From NCBI RefSeq assembly GCF_020805785.1, contig NZ_JAJGZV010000004.1, forward strand, positions 1 through 64,000: DNA of 64,000 bases, in the 5' to 3' direction. The stretch's first letter is position 1, and the number at the start of each line of letters is the position of its first letter. The notes under the pieces are model-generated. The model was not told the origin of the DNA. It made no database searches and saw nothing but the letters and a program-made list of their open reading frames with translations. The stretch comes from Flavobacterium chungbukense. GTDB taxonomy: Bacteria > Bacteroidota > Bacteroidia > Flavobacteriales > Flavobacteriaceae. Position numbers and translations under genes: made by a program. Positions 35,128 through 44,988 of the stretch are shown here, in pieces.

Positions 35128-37899
35128 TTACATAACCAACTGTTTGTTAGATGGCGCAAACTTAGTTAAGTTGATACCTTCTACTGCAGCTGTATATTCA
35201 TCCATAGTAGGAGTTCTTCCTAAAATAGTAGAAAGAACCACAACTGGCGTAGACGAAAGCAATGATTCTCCTTTTTTACCTTCTGTATCTTCTACAACTC
35301 TTCCTTGAAAAAGACGCGTTGAAGTTGCCATTACAGTATCTCCTTTTGCAGCCTTTTCTTGGTTACCCATACAAAGGTTACATCCTGGACGTTCTAAGTA
35401 CAACATGTTTTCATATTCAGTACGAGCTGCACCTTTTGGAGCATTATCGTCAAATTCAAAACCTGAGTATTTTTGTAAAACTTCCCAGTCACCTTCTGCT
35501 TTCAATTCATCTACGATATTGTAAGTTGGAGGAGCAACTACAAGAGGAGCATTAAACTCAACTTTTCCTTTTTGCGCTTCAACATTTTTCAACATCTGAG
35601 CAAGGATTTTCATATCTCCTTTATGAACCATACAAGAACCAATAAATCCAAGATCTACTTTTTTCTCTCCACCATAGAAAGATAAAGGTCTGATTGTATC
35701 ATGAGTATAACGTTTAGAAACATCTTTATTATTTACGTCTGGGTCAGCAATCATTGGTTCTGCAATAAGATCCAAATCTACTACCACTTCAGCATAATAT
35801 TTAGCGTTTGCATCTGGAGTAAGAGCTGGTTTTTCAGCAGATTTAATTTCTGCGATTCTCTTATCTGCCTTATTGATCAATCCTTGAAGAACTTGTTTTT
35901 CGTTGTCCATTCCTTTATCGATCATAATCTGGATTCTTCCTTTTGCAATTTCCAATGATTCGATTAAAGTATCATCTTCAGAAATACAGATAGAAGCCTT
36001 CGCTTTCATTTCTGCAGTCCAATCCGTAAATGTAAAGGCTTGGTCAGCAGTTAATGTTCCAATATGAACCTCAATGATTCTTCCTTGGAATACATTTTCA
36101 CCACCAAATTTTTGAAGCATTTGCGCTTGAGTTGCATGAACCACATCACGGAAATCCATATACCCTTTCATATCTCCTACGAAAGTAACTTTTACAGATT
36201 CTGGAATTGGCATAGAAGCCTCACCTGTAGCCAATGCAAGAGCAACTGTTCCAGAGTCAGCACCAAAAGCAACACCTTTAGACATTCTTGTATGAGAGTC
36301 ACCACCGATAATGATTGCCCATTCGTCAATTGTTATATCGTTAAGTACTTTATGAATAACGTCTGTCATTGAATGATAAACTCCTTTTGGGTCACGAGCT
36401 GTGATCAATCCGAAATTGTTCATAAATTTCATTAATTTAGGAATATTAGCCTGAGCTTTTTTATCCCAAACAGAAGCTGTATGACAACCTGATTGATAAG
36501 CACCGTCAACGATCGGAGAAATCACTGTAGCCGCCATAGATTCTAATTCTTGAGCAGTCATAAGACCTGTAGTATCTTGAGAACCTACAATATTTACTTC
36601 TACACGAACATCTGAACCAGCATGTAAAACTTTACCTGGAGCGATACCTACAGCATTTTTGTTGAAGATTTTTTCAACCGCAGTAAGACCTTGACCTTCA
36701 TTAGAAATTTCTTTAGATGGAGCAAACACATTCGGAGCTTCAACATCTAATACTTTAGCTGCAAAAGTCTGTAATTTTTTACCGAATACAATTGCATACG
36801 ATCCTCCAGCTCTAATGAACTCTTTTTTCTGAGGCGTAAATGATCTAGAAATATCAATTAATTCTTGATCACCATTATATAACTTTTTAGTCTGTGTATT
36901 AATCGTAAGAACAGTTCCTGTTGCAACAGAATATGCTTCTTCAAGAATTGGTTCGTTATTTTCGTTACGAAGAATATTTCCGTCTGCGTCTACTTTTTTA
37001 ACCCAGTTTTTAAGGTCAATTCCAATACCTCCAGTAACATCAACTGTAGTTAAGAAAATAGGAGAAATACCATTTGTTCCTCCAACAATTGGAGCAATAT
37101 TTACGAATGGAACATATGGACTTGCCTGTTTTCCTGTCCAAAGTGCCACGTTATTTACACCTGACATTCTAGAAGAACCAACACCCATTGTTCCTTTTTC
37201 TGCAATTAACATCACACTTGCATCTGGATGTTTTGCCTGAAGCGCTTGAATTTCTTTTTGAGCTTCTGGAGTAATCATACATTTTCCGTGAAGTTCACGG
37301 TCAGAACGAGAGTGTGCTTGGTTTCCTGGAGAAAGCAAATCCGTAGAAATATCTCCTTCACCAGCAATATAAGTAACAACCTTAATTTCTTCAGCTATTT
37401 CTGGAAGTTTAGTAAAAAATTCCGCTTGTGCATAGCTTTCAAGAATTTCTTTTGCAACTGCATTATCATTTTTAAATGCCTCTTTTAAACGATCAGTATC
37501 AGCTTCGTAAAGAAAAACTTGTGTCTTAAGAACATCTGCTGCCTGTTTTGCGATTGCAACATCATTTCCTAAAGCTAAATCAAGTAACACTTCAATAGAA
37601 GGTCCTCCTTTCATGTGTGACAATAATTCGAAAGCAAAAACTGGAGTGATTTCTTTTACTTCAGATTGACCTAAAATAATCTCTTTTAAGAACTTTGCTT
37701 TTTCACCTGCAGCACTTGTTGTACCAGGTAAAGTATTGTAAATAAAAAACTTAAGAGAATCTTCGCGATGCGCGTTATCAACATCTTTAATTTGAGCAAT
37801 GATTTCGCTTAATAATTCAGCTCCATCAATTGGTTTAGGGTGTAACCCTTGATTTTTTCTTTCTTCAATTTCTTGAATGTAATCCTGATAAATATTCAT
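35128..37899 (-). CDS. acnB: Bifunctional aconitase / 2-methylisocitrate dehydratase AcnB
   Basis: A 923-residue AcnB: N-terminal HEAT-like region (YQDYIQEIEERKNQG), swivel domain (GTMGVGSSRMSGVN) and the catalytic iron-sulfur part with GGDSHTRMSKG, LGFIGSCMVHKGD and RPGCNLCMGNQ. AcnB-type enzymes act in the TCA cycle and in methylcitrate degradation. The ATG at 37899 is used; an in-frame TTG 30 bases upstream overlaps the -7 box and is unlikely. Slightly longer than the E. coli protein (865). Confidence 0.95.
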   Translation of the reverse strand: MNIYQDYIQEIEERKNQGLHPKPIDGAELLSEIIAQIKDVDNAHREDSLKFFIYNTLPGTTSAAGEKAKFLKEIILGQSEVKEITPVFAFELLSHMKGGPSIEVLLDLALGNDVAIAKQAADVLKTQVFLYEADTDRLKEAFKNDNAVAKEILESYAQAEFFTKLPEIAEEIKVVTYIAGEGDISTDLLSPGNQAHSRSDRELHGKCMITPEAQKEIQALQAKHPDASVMLIAEKGTMGVGSSRMSGVNNVALWTGKQASPYVPFVNIAPIVGGTNGISPIFLTTVDVTGGIGIDLKNWVKKVDADGNILRNENNEPILEEAYSVATGTVLTINTQTKKLYNGDQELIDISRSFTPQKKEFIRAGGSYAIVFGKKLQTFAAKVLDVEAPNVFAPSKEISNEGQGLTAVEKIFNKNAVGIAPGKVLHAGSDVRVEVNIVGSQDTTGLMTAQELESMAATVISPIVDGAYQSGCHTASVWDKKAQANIPKLMKFMNNFGLITARDPKGVYHSMTDVIHKVLNDITIDEWAIIIGGDSHTRMSKGVAFGADSGTVALALATGEASMPIPESVKVTFVGDMKGYMDFRDVVHATQAQMLQKFGGENVFQGRIIEVHIGTLTADQAFTFTDWTAEMKAKASICISEDDTLIESLEIAKGRIQIMIDKGMDNEKQVLQGLINKADKRIAEIKSAEKPALTPDANAKYYAEVVVDLDLIAEPMIADPDVNNKDVSKRYTHDTIRPLSFYGGEKKVDLGFIGSCMVHKGDMKILAQMLKNVEAQKGKVEFNAPLVVAPPTYNIVDELKAEGDWEVLQKYSGFEFDDNAPKGAARTEYENMLYLERPGCNLCMGNQEKAAKGDTVMATSTRLFQGRVVEDTEGKKGESLLSSTPVVVLSTILGRTPTMDEYTAAVEGINLTKFAPSNKQLVM

Positions 37900-37926
37900 A
37901 ATAAAAGCGGATTTATTTTTTTGAGG

Positions 37927-37934
37927 CAAATTTA
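37927..37934 (-). promoter_or_regulatory. -7 element for acnB
   Basis: TAAATTTG on the minus strand, followed by CC, 28 bp before the ATG at 37899. It rules out the earlier TTG as start. No -33 TTG seen. Confidence 0.5.
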
Positions 37935-38225
37935 AGCATTAAACCCGATAATTAAAAAAAATATAATAGAAGTAGCCTTTTCAAAAATTATTATTGCTAA
38001 AAAACGATTTTCACTGCTTGTTTTTGTCAAAAAATCAATTTTAAATTAAAATAATGAATTATTAATATTTAAAAATCTTTTCTTTAACAAAGTCGAAATT
38101 CAATGTTATAAAGTAAGTGAGATTTTACCTCTATTTTCACTAAGAACATTTCTAAATAAGCAATTATAACGTTATAGTTGAAATATCAAACGTCATTTCT
38201 ACAAGATTATCTAACGTATAAAAAA

Positions 38226-38254
38226 CAAAAATCCTGATAATAACTTATCAGGAT
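38226..38254 (-). terminator. Terminator of the moxR gene
   Basis: On the minus strand ATCCTGATAA, loop GTTA, TTATCAGGAT followed by TTTTG and more T. It lies about 25 bp past the moxR stop. The remaining DNA from 37935 to 38225 is A/T-rich with no gene. Confidence 0.85.
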
Positions 38255-38277
38255 CTTTATCAATATAATAGTATTTT

Positions 38278-39231
38278 TTACAACAGTTTTTGAATTATAA
38301 CTTCTTCTGTTATACCTTCGGCATCTGCTTTATAGTTTTTAATAATTCTATGTCTTAAAATTCCAGTTGCTACAGCTTTAACATCTTCAATATCTGGAGA
38401 AAACTTACCATTGAATGCTGCATGAGCTTTGGCTGCTAAAATCAAATTCTGCGAAGCTCTTGGTCCTGCTCCCCAATCTAAATAGTTTTTCACAAAATCA
38501 TTTGATAATGAATTATCTGGTCTTGTTTTACTAACCAAAGTTACCGCATATTCAATAACGTTATCTGCAACAGGAATTCTACGAATTAAATGCTGAAAAT
38601 CGATAATTTCCTGTGCGCTAAACAAAGGATTAATCACCGTTTTCTCATCAGAAGTAGTTCGTTTTACAACTTGAACTTCTTCTTCAAAAGTTGGATATTC
38701 TAATTTAACCGCAAACATAAAACGGTCTAATTGCGCTTCTGGTAAAGGATAAGTTCCTTCTTGTTCAATTGGGTTTTGAGTTGCTAAAACAAAATAAGGC
38801 AAATCTAATTTGTGATGCTGACCTGCAATAGTTACCGATCTTTCCTGCATAGCTTCAAGTAAAGCAGCCTGCGTTTTAGGTGGCGTTCTATTAATCTCGT
38901 CTGCAAGGATAATATTAGAAAAAATTGGACCTTTTATGAATTTGAAATTCCTGTTTTCATCCAAAATTTCACTTCCTAAAATATCAGAAGGCATCAAATC
39001 TGGCGTAAACTGAATTCTTTTAAAATCTAAACCTAAAGCCTGAGACAATGTATTTATCATTAAGGTTTTTGCCAAACCTGGAACCCCTATTAAAAGAGCA
39101 TGTCCTCCAGAAAATATGCAAAGTAAAATTTGATCTACAACGGCGTCCTGCCCTACAATGATTTTCGCTATTTCTTTTTTTAGTTCATTTCTTTTTTGAA
39201 CTAAATTGTGAATTGCTGTTACGTCAGACAT
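38278..39231 (-). CDS. MoxR-type AAA+ ATPase
   Basis: A 317-residue AAA+ ATPase. Walker A is seen as GVPGLAKT near residue 59 and Walker B as IILADEINRTPPKTQAALLEAMQE, described here by its ADEINR core near 109-114; ATQNPIEQEGTYPLPEAQ is the sensor region. MoxR proteins work as chaperones, usually beside genes for von Willebrand-A-domain proteins (DUF58, BatA). None of those follow here: a terminator ends the unit. It lies 77 bp after the SurA-like gene, with a terminator in between. Confidence 0.93.
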   Translation of the reverse strand: MSDVTAIHNLVQKRNELKKEIAKIIVGQDAVVDQILLCIFSGGHALLIGVPGLAKTLMINTLSQALGLDFKRIQFTPDLMPSDILGSEILDENRNFKFIKGPIFSNIILADEINRTPPKTQAALLEAMQERSVTIAGQHHKLDLPYFVLATQNPIEQEGTYPLPEAQLDRFMFAVKLEYPTFEEEVQVVKRTTSDEKTVINPLFSAQEIIDFQHLIRRIPVADNVIEYAVTLVSKTRPDNSLSNDFVKNYLDWGAGPRASQNLILAAKAHAAFNGKFSPDIEDVKAVATGILRHRIIKNYKADAEGITEEVIIQKLL

Positions 39232-39250
39232 TTATGAATATATTTAAATT

Positions 39251-39292
39251 AAAAAGAGTTAGTTCTACGAATTCATAAAACTAACTCTTTTT
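39251..39292 (-). terminator. Terminator of the SurA-like gene
   Basis: AAAAAGAGTTAGTT, 14-nt loop, AACTAACTCTTTTT, a perfect 14-bp stem with a T-run on either strand. Confidence 0.88.
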
Positions 39293-39307
39293 ATTATTTA
39301 ATAAAAA

Positions 39308-40741
39308 TTATTTTTTTAACCAGTTGTTTGCGAAAGCACATTCTTTATACTCTCCAATAATTTTGATGTAAGTATCTTTAATCTTTGTATCAAACCATTT
39401 TGCAATGGCATTAATCTGCTTTTCTTTTAATGCTAATTCTTTAATTTTTGTGTAATCTTTAGCGTAGTCAGCCGTGTGATCTTCGATTCTATTGGTAACT
39501 GTAATTAACTTATAAGTCTTTTTTCCTTTATCATCTGTATTTAAAAGTGGCTGAGAAACTTCGTTTCCTTTTAAATTAGAAACTTGGCTATATAACGTTG
39601 GATCCATTTTTGTCAATTCAAAACGAGTATCTTGAGTTGTAGGATTCATTAAAGTTCCTCCATTTGCTCTGGTTTCTTTCTCATCAGATTCTGTTCTAGC
39701 AGCGTCAGCAAATGAAACTTCATTTCCAACAATTTTATTTCTGATATTGGTAATTCTTTCCTTAGCTTCCTTTAAAGCTGCGTCTGAAACAGTTGGAGAA
39801 ATTAAAATGTGACGAAGCTCTACTTCTTGTCCTTTTATCTTTTCTACCATTATAATATGGTAACCAAAATTAGTTTCAAACGGCGCAGAAATCTCTCCAG
39901 CTTGTAAACTAAAAGCAACATCTTTAAATTCTTTTACAAAAGGTGTTTTTCTTGTCATTTTGTAATACCCTCCATTTGGGGCAGAACCTGGATCTTGAGA
40001 ATATAAAACCGCTTTAGTTGCAAAGCTAGAACCTTCCAAAACATCTTGTCTTATAGCATTTAGCCTATCAATAACTTTTTGTTTGTCTTCTTTAGAAACC
40101 TTAGGCTCAACAACAATTTGTGCAACTTCCATTTCTGCACCAAAAGTTGGTAATTCATCTTTTGGAATTTTCTTAAAGAAATTACGAACTTCCTCTGGAG
40201 TAATTTCAACATCTTTAACGATTTTATCTCTCATCTCCGATGCTAATTTTTGCTCTTTTAATATATCCGCAAAATAAGTTTTGAATTCTTCAACAGAGCT
40301 CTTTTTATAGTATTCAACAACTTTATTGATGTCTCCACCAACTTGCTGTGTCATATAGTTTAAACGCTCCTCCATCATACTTCTAACTTCAGCATCACTT
40401 ACAATAATACTATCTTGTATGGCTTGGTGGGCATATAATTTATCTTCTAGAAGTTTTCCAAGCATTTGGCATCTTGTAATATCTTTAACAGATCCTCCTT
40501 GGGCAGTAATTTCTAAAAATCCTTTATCAATATCCGAATCTAATACAATATAATCTCCTACTGTGGCGATAATACCATCGATTTTCAATTTACCTCCCGA
40601 AGGTTTCTCAGCAGGTTTTTCAGCAACAACATCAGGAATTATTTCTTGTGCTGCAACAATTGGAGCAAAAAAAAGAAAAAAACAAACTGTTAGAACAAAC
40701 TTGTAATCAATTGTTTTTAGCTGTAATTTTTTTAATAACAT
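39308..40741 (-). CDS. SurA-like peptidylprolyl isomerase
   Basis: A 477-residue periplasmic chaperone. N-terminal hydrophobic signal (VLTVCFFLFFAPIVAA) near residues 16-31, then a SurA-like helical domain (DGIIATVGDYIVLDSDID), and two parvulin domains, near 185-290 (GGYYKMTRKTPFVKEF, FGYHIIMVE) and 300-410 (ELRHILISP, NGGTLMNP). Such proteins help outer-membrane barrels to fold. Length and order fit flavobacterial SurA homologues. Confidence 0.92.
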   Translation of the reverse strand: MLLKKLQLKTIDYKFVLTVCFFLFFAPIVAAQEIIPDVVAEKPAEKPSGGKLKIDGIIATVGDYIVLDSDIDKGFLEITAQGGSVKDITRCQMLGKLLEDKLYAHQAIQDSIIVSDAEVRSMMEERLNYMTQQVGGDINKVVEYYKKSSVEEFKTYFADILKEQKLASEMRDKIVKDVEITPEEVRNFFKKIPKDELPTFGAEMEVAQIVVEPKVSKEDKQKVIDRLNAIRQDVLEGSSFATKAVLYSQDPGSAPNGGYYKMTRKTPFVKEFKDVAFSLQAGEISAPFETNFGYHIIMVEKIKGQEVELRHILISPTVSDAALKEAKERITNIRNKIVGNEVSFADAARTESDEKETRANGGTLMNPTTQDTRFELTKMDPTLYSQVSNLKGNEVSQPLLNTDDKGKKTYKLITVTNRIEDHTADYAKDYTKIKELALKEKQINAIAKWFDTKIKDTYIKIIGEYKECAFANNWLKK

Positions 40742-41238
40742 TATTTTAAATTTTATTTGAATGTAAAGCCTGCTTTAGATAACTCGCCAAAGTTATTTAT
40801 ATTTTTTAAAATACTTACTGAAACATAAATAATTAGTAAAGCTCTTATATAACTTATAACGAACAAAAATAACAATTCAATTACATAATACAACTATCCG
40901 ATATACTATTAACAAAAAATTATAGGATAGCTTTTTTCAATCTCTTTTAAAGATTATTTTCTTCTCTCTTTCCATATTATTAATAAAGACCAGAAAATCG
41001 CTTCAATCATTACATTTTGAGCGTTAATTAAAAGCTTATAATTAGCTAAATAAAAAAAGTTCTTAACACTATAACGTTTTCGTGATAATATATTTTCTTA
41101 CAAAATACAATTAAATCAAAAAAAACATACTTTAGATGCGTAATTGATAATTTACCTATACCTATAAAAACAATATTTCAATTTTATTGGCATTAAATCA
41201 ACAATTACAAAAAACTATTTAACTCAACCACATCTATT
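40742..41238. other. A/T-rich intergenic stretch between divergent genes
   Basis: About 500 bp between the SurA-like gene (minus) and the amylase gene (plus). Very A/T-rich, no gene. Candidate promoter words are present but none has both elements at correct spacing. Confidence 0.4.
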
Positions 41239-42681
41239 ATGAAAAAACCTATTTTAAAAATCTTCTGTATTACTGCGTTTACAGGATTATTATTTTCCTG
41301 TTCAACAAACGAAATCAACGAACTCGATTCAAAAGCAGAAAGTGAGCAATTTAAAATTATTGAAGTCACTCATCACGACGGAAAACCTTTTAGCACAGGA
41401 ACTTCTAGTTCTTCTTCGACCGCTAAATATGTAGACAATCCTGGCGGTGGTGTTATGATGCAAGCTTTTTATTGGGATGTTCCTGCTGGAGGAAACTGGT
41501 GGAATACAATTAGCAATAAAGTAACTGCCTGGGGAAATGCTGGAATTGGATCAATCTGGCTTCCACCAGCTTCTAAAGCACAGAATGGAGCATTTTCAAT
41601 GGGTTATGACCCTACCGATTATTTTGATTTTGGAGATTACAATCAGAATGGAACTACCGAAACAAGATTTGGATCAAAAAGTGAATTAGTAAGTCTGATC
41701 ACAAATGCACATACTCAAAATATTAAAGTATACGCTGATATTGTAATTAACCACAACAGTGGAGGACAATCTGAAGCAAATCCGTTTACAGGAACAAATA
41801 CCTGGACTAATTTTAATGGAATTGCTTCGGGAAAATTTAAGAGAACTTATGCTAACTTTTATAAAAATAGTTTTGGCAATAATGATGAAGGCTCTTTTGG
41901 AGGATTTCCGGATTTATGTCATGCAGATCCTTATGTAAAAGATTGGTTGTGGCTTCGTGCTGATGGAGTTGGTAAATACTACAAAAACACCATGAAATTT
42001 GACGGGTGGAGATTTGACTATGTAAAAGGTTTTGGCGCTTGGGTTGTAAATGCATGGAATGCCAATGTTGGAGGATTTTCGGTTGGAGAATTATGGGATT
42101 CGAATGTAAATGTTTTAAATGATTGGGCAAACGCAGCTAATAGTTCTGTATTTGATTTTGCTTGCTATTATAAAATGAACGATGCATTTGACGGAAACAA
42201 TCTAGCTTTATTGAATGATGACATGATGTGGAAAAGAAATCCGTACAAAGCGGTAACTTTTGTAACCAATCATGATACTGACGAAATTTGGAGCAAAATG
42301 CTGGCTTACTCCTACATATTAACTCACGAAGGTTATCCAACAATTTTTTACAGAGATTACGAAGAATGGTTAGATAAAAATAAATTGAATAATCTGATCT
42401 GGATTCACAACAATAAAGCAACTGGAACAACTTCGATATTATATGCTGACAATGATGAATATTTGGCAAGAAGAAATGGATATAACGGAAATCCAGGCTT
42501 AGTGGTTTATATAAATAATTCTGATGTTTGGCAGGAAAGATGGATACAAACTAACTGGGCAAATACGCAGATTAAAGATTTTACAGGAAACTCAACATGG
42601 TATCCAACAACTCAAGCGGATAAATGGGTAAAAATACAATGTCCTCCTAAAGGATATTCGATTTGGTCAATTAATCAGTAA
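41239..42681 (+). CDS. Alpha-amylase, GH13 family, lipoprotein
   Basis: A 480-residue glycoside hydrolase that cuts alpha-1,4 links in starch or glycogen. A lipoprotein signal is seen (LLFS-C, lipidated Cys21), then a serine/threonine-rich linker near 50-62, then the GH13 barrel: DIVINHN near 167-173, nucleophile Asp260 in DGWRFD, acid Glu284 in GELWD, and Asp346 in NHDTD. Closest in style to the plant/archaeal-type alpha-amylases. It is likely anchored to a membrane, perhaps exposed at the surface. Alone, not in a starch-utilisation (susCD) locus. Own terminator. Confidence 0.94.
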   Translation: MKKPILKIFCITAFTGLLFSCSTNEINELDSKAESEQFKIIEVTHHDGKPFSTGTSSSSSTAKYVDNPGGGVMMQAFYWDVPAGGNWWNTISNKVTAWGNAGIGSIWLPPASKAQNGAFSMGYDPTDYFDFGDYNQNGTTETRFGSKSELVSLITNAHTQNIKVYADIVINHNSGGQSEANPFTGTNTWTNFNGIASGKFKRTYANFYKNSFGNNDEGSFGGFPDLCHADPYVKDWLWLRADGVGKYYKNTMKFDGWRFDYVKGFGAWVVNAWNANVGGFSVGELWDSNVNVLNDWANAANSSVFDFACYYKMNDAFDGNNLALLNDDMMWKRNPYKAVTFVTNHDTDEIWSKMLAYSYILTHEGYPTIFYRDYEEWLDKNKLNNLIWIHNNKATGTTSILYADNDEYLARRNGYNGNPGLVVYINNSDVWQERWIQTNWANTQIKDFTGNSTWYPTTQADKWVKIQCPPKGYSIWSINQ

Positions 42682-42698
42682 TTTAAAATGACTATGAT

Positions 42699-42727
42699 AA
42701 GGCTGTTGTATAACAGCCTTATTCTTT
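42699..42727 (+). terminator. Terminator of the amylase gene
   Basis: AAGGCTGTT, loop GTAT, AACAGCCTT followed by ATTCTTTT. Confidence 0.8.
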
Positions 42728-42800
42728 TATAAAAGTATCGCACGAAAATTATCTCTTTCAAATTAAGAAGTGAATATTTTTATTAAGCCGTAATTAATAG

Positions 42801-42808
42801 TATTTTTG
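42801..42808 (+). promoter_or_regulatory. -7 element for prfC
   Basis: TATTTTTG followed by CAACC, 19 bp before the ATG at 42828. The -33 TTG is not evident. Confidence 0.5.
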
Positions 42809-42827
42809 CAACCTATTTATACGAAAT

Positions 42828-44420
42828 ATGAGCTTTTTAAAAGAAATACAACGCAGAAGAACATTCGGAATTATATCGCATCCCGATGCTGGTAAAACTA
42901 CATTAACAGAGAAATTATTATTATTTGGAGGTGCTATTCAAGAAGCCGGTGCTGTAAAGAATAACAAAATTAAAAAAGGAGCAACGAGTGACTTCATGGA
43001 AATCGAACGCCAAAGAGGTATTTCGGTTTCGACTTCTGTGCTTGCTTTTAATTATAAAGATAAAAAAATCAATATCCTTGATACTCCAGGACACAAGGAT
43101 TTTGCTGAAGATACATTTAGAACTTTAACTGCGGTTGATAGCGTAATTGTAGTAATTGACGTTGCAAAAGGGGTTGAGGAACAAACTGAAAAATTAGTAT
43201 CTGTTTGTAGAATGCGCAACATTCCGATGATTGTTTTCATCAACAAGTTAGACCGTGAAGGTAAAGATGCTTTCGATTTGATGGATGAAGTGGAACAAAA
43301 ATTAGGATTAAAAGTTACGCCACTAAGTTTCCCTATTGGAATGGGTTACGATTTCCAAGGAATTTACAATTTATGGGAAGAAAACATCAATCTTTTCAGC
43401 GGAGACAGCCGTAAAAATATCGAAGAAACTATTGCTTTTTCTGATGTACAAAATAATCCTGAATTAGATAAAATTGTTGGCCAGAAAGCGGCAGAAAAAC
43501 TTCGTGAAGAATTAGAATTAATTGATGAAGTGTATCCTAAATTTGAACGTCAAGATTATTTGGATGGAAAAATTCAGCCTGTATTTTTTGGTTCAGCTTT
43601 AAATAACTTTGGAGTTCGTGAATTATTAGATTGTTTCGTTACTATCGCTCCGTCTCCAAGACCTAAAGATTCTGAAACTCGTTTGGTTGATCCAGCAGAA
43701 GAAAAAATGTCTGGTTTTGTTTTTAAAATTCATGCTAACATGGATCCAAAACACCGTGACCGTTTGGCTTTTATCAAAATTGTTTCTGGAACTTTTGAAA
43801 GAAACAAACCCTATTACCACGTTCGCCAAAAGAAAAATTTAAAATTTTCTAGTCCGAATGCCTTTTTTGCGGAGAAAAAAGAAATCGTTGATATTTCTTA
43901 TCCGGGAGATATTGTTGGTTTACACGATACTGGAAACTTTAAAATTGGAGATACTTTAACTGAAGGTGAAGTAATGAGTTTCAAAGGAATTCCAAGTTTC
44001 TCTCCAGAGCACTTTAGATACATCAATAATGCTGATCCGATGAAAGCTAAGCAATTAGAAAAAGGTGTTGACCAATTGATGGATGAAGGTGTTGCGCAGT
44101 TGTTTACTTTAGAAATGAATAATCGTAAAGTAATTGGAACGGTTGGAGCACTTCAATACGAGGTAATTCAATACCGTTTAGAACACGAATATGGAGCAAA
44201 ATGTACTTATGAAAATTTCCCTGTACATAAAGCTTGTTGGGTAAAACCTGATGATGCTAAAAATGAGGAATTCAAAGAATTTAAGCGTATCAAACAAAAA
44301 TTCTTGGCTCATGATAAGTACGGTCAGTTAGTATTTCTTGCTGACTCTGATTTTACAATTCAAATGACTCAAAGTAAATATCCAACTGTAAAATTATACT
44401 TTACATCTGAGTTCGACTAA
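42828..44420 (+). CDS. prfC: Peptide chain release factor 3
   Basis: A 530-residue translational GTPase that recycles RF1/RF2 from the ribosome. GTP-binding motifs are SHPDAGKTTL near 17-26, DTPGHKDF near 84-91 and FINKLDRE near 138-145; switch segment RQRGISVSTS is present. Length fits RF3 (about 530), not EF-G. Own -7 box and terminator, so a single-gene unit. Confidence 0.96.
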   Translation: MSFLKEIQRRRTFGIISHPDAGKTTLTEKLLLFGGAIQEAGAVKNNKIKKGATSDFMEIERQRGISVSTSVLAFNYKDKKINILDTPGHKDFAEDTFRTLTAVDSVIVVIDVAKGVEEQTEKLVSVCRMRNIPMIVFINKLDREGKDAFDLMDEVEQKLGLKVTPLSFPIGMGYDFQGIYNLWEENINLFSGDSRKNIEETIAFSDVQNNPELDKIVGQKAAEKLREELELIDEVYPKFERQDYLDGKIQPVFFGSALNNFGVRELLDCFVTIAPSPRPKDSETRLVDPAEEKMSGFVFKIHANMDPKHRDRLAFIKIVSGTFERNKPYYHVRQKKNLKFSSPNAFFAEKKEIVDISYPGDIVGLHDTGNFKIGDTLTEGEVMSFKGIPSFSPEHFRYINNADPMKAKQLEKGVDQLMDEGVAQLFTLEMNNRKVIGTVGALQYEVIQYRLEHEYGAKCTYENFPVHKACWVKPDDAKNEEFKEFKRIKQKFLAHDKYGQLVFLADSDFTIQMTQSKYPTVKLYFTSEFD

Positions 44421-44437
44421 GTAAAAAACTTAAATAT

Positions 44438-44475
44438 AAAAAAAAGCGCTAATATAAAATTAGCGCTTTTTTTTT
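44438..44475. terminator. Terminator of prfC
   Basis: AAAAGCGCTAAT, loop ATAAA, ATTAGCGCTTTT with more T following. Strong, with A-run upstream, so it may act both ways. Confidence 0.92.
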
Positions 44476-44634
44476 ATTCGAATTAATTCAACCTTACTAA
44501 ATCATATATTTATTCTGGAAACTTCTATTATTAAGAACAGCTACTAAAGTATATCAATATCTGTCCAAAGAAAAAAATAGCCGATGAAAGTAAAGCTAAA
44601 TCTGTTTAACTACACTTTAAAAAAATATAGTCAT

Positions 44635-44662
44635 AAAAAAAGCCCCTTAAAAAGGGGCTTTA
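44635..44662 (-). terminator. Terminator of the rpoBC unit
   Basis: On the minus strand: AAAGCCCCTT, loop, AAGGGGCTTT followed by TTTTATG. It closes the unit that ends with the DUF3467 gene. Confidence 0.9.
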
Positions 44663-44666
44663 AAAT

Positions 44667-44978
44667 TTATGCTTGTCCTGTTGGACCAAAATTAAGCGGA
44701 ATTGGCGCCTGTTCCGTTTCTTTGATTTCGCCATGAGCTGCCTCAAATCTATGGATGTTTTCACCTATTGCCTTCAATAATCTTTTAGCATGTTGTGGTG
44801 TCAAGACAATTCTTGACTTTACCTTGGCTTTAGGAATACCGGGCATAATGCTCACAAAATCTAAAACAAACTCTGATGATGAGTGATTAATAATCGCAAG
44901 ATTAGAATAAATTCCCTCTGCAATAGTTTCGTCTAACTCAATATTAATTTGCTCTTGTTGTTGTTTCGGATTACTCAT
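44667..44978 (-). CDS. DUF3467 family protein
   Basis: A 103-residue protein of the DUF3467 family, regularly found just after rpoC in Bacteroidetes. It has the family core EGIYSNLAIINHSSSEFVLD and ends with a flexible tail. Function unknown. It starts 10 bp after rpoC and precedes the terminator, so it is made from the rpoBC message. Confidence 0.92.
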   Translation of the reverse strand: MSNPKQQQEQINIELDETIAEGIYSNLAIINHSSSEFVLDFVSIMPGIPKAKVKSRIVLTPQHAKRLLKAIGENIHRFEAAHGEIKETEQAPIPLNFGPTGQA

Positions 44979-44988
44979 AGTTTCCTAA

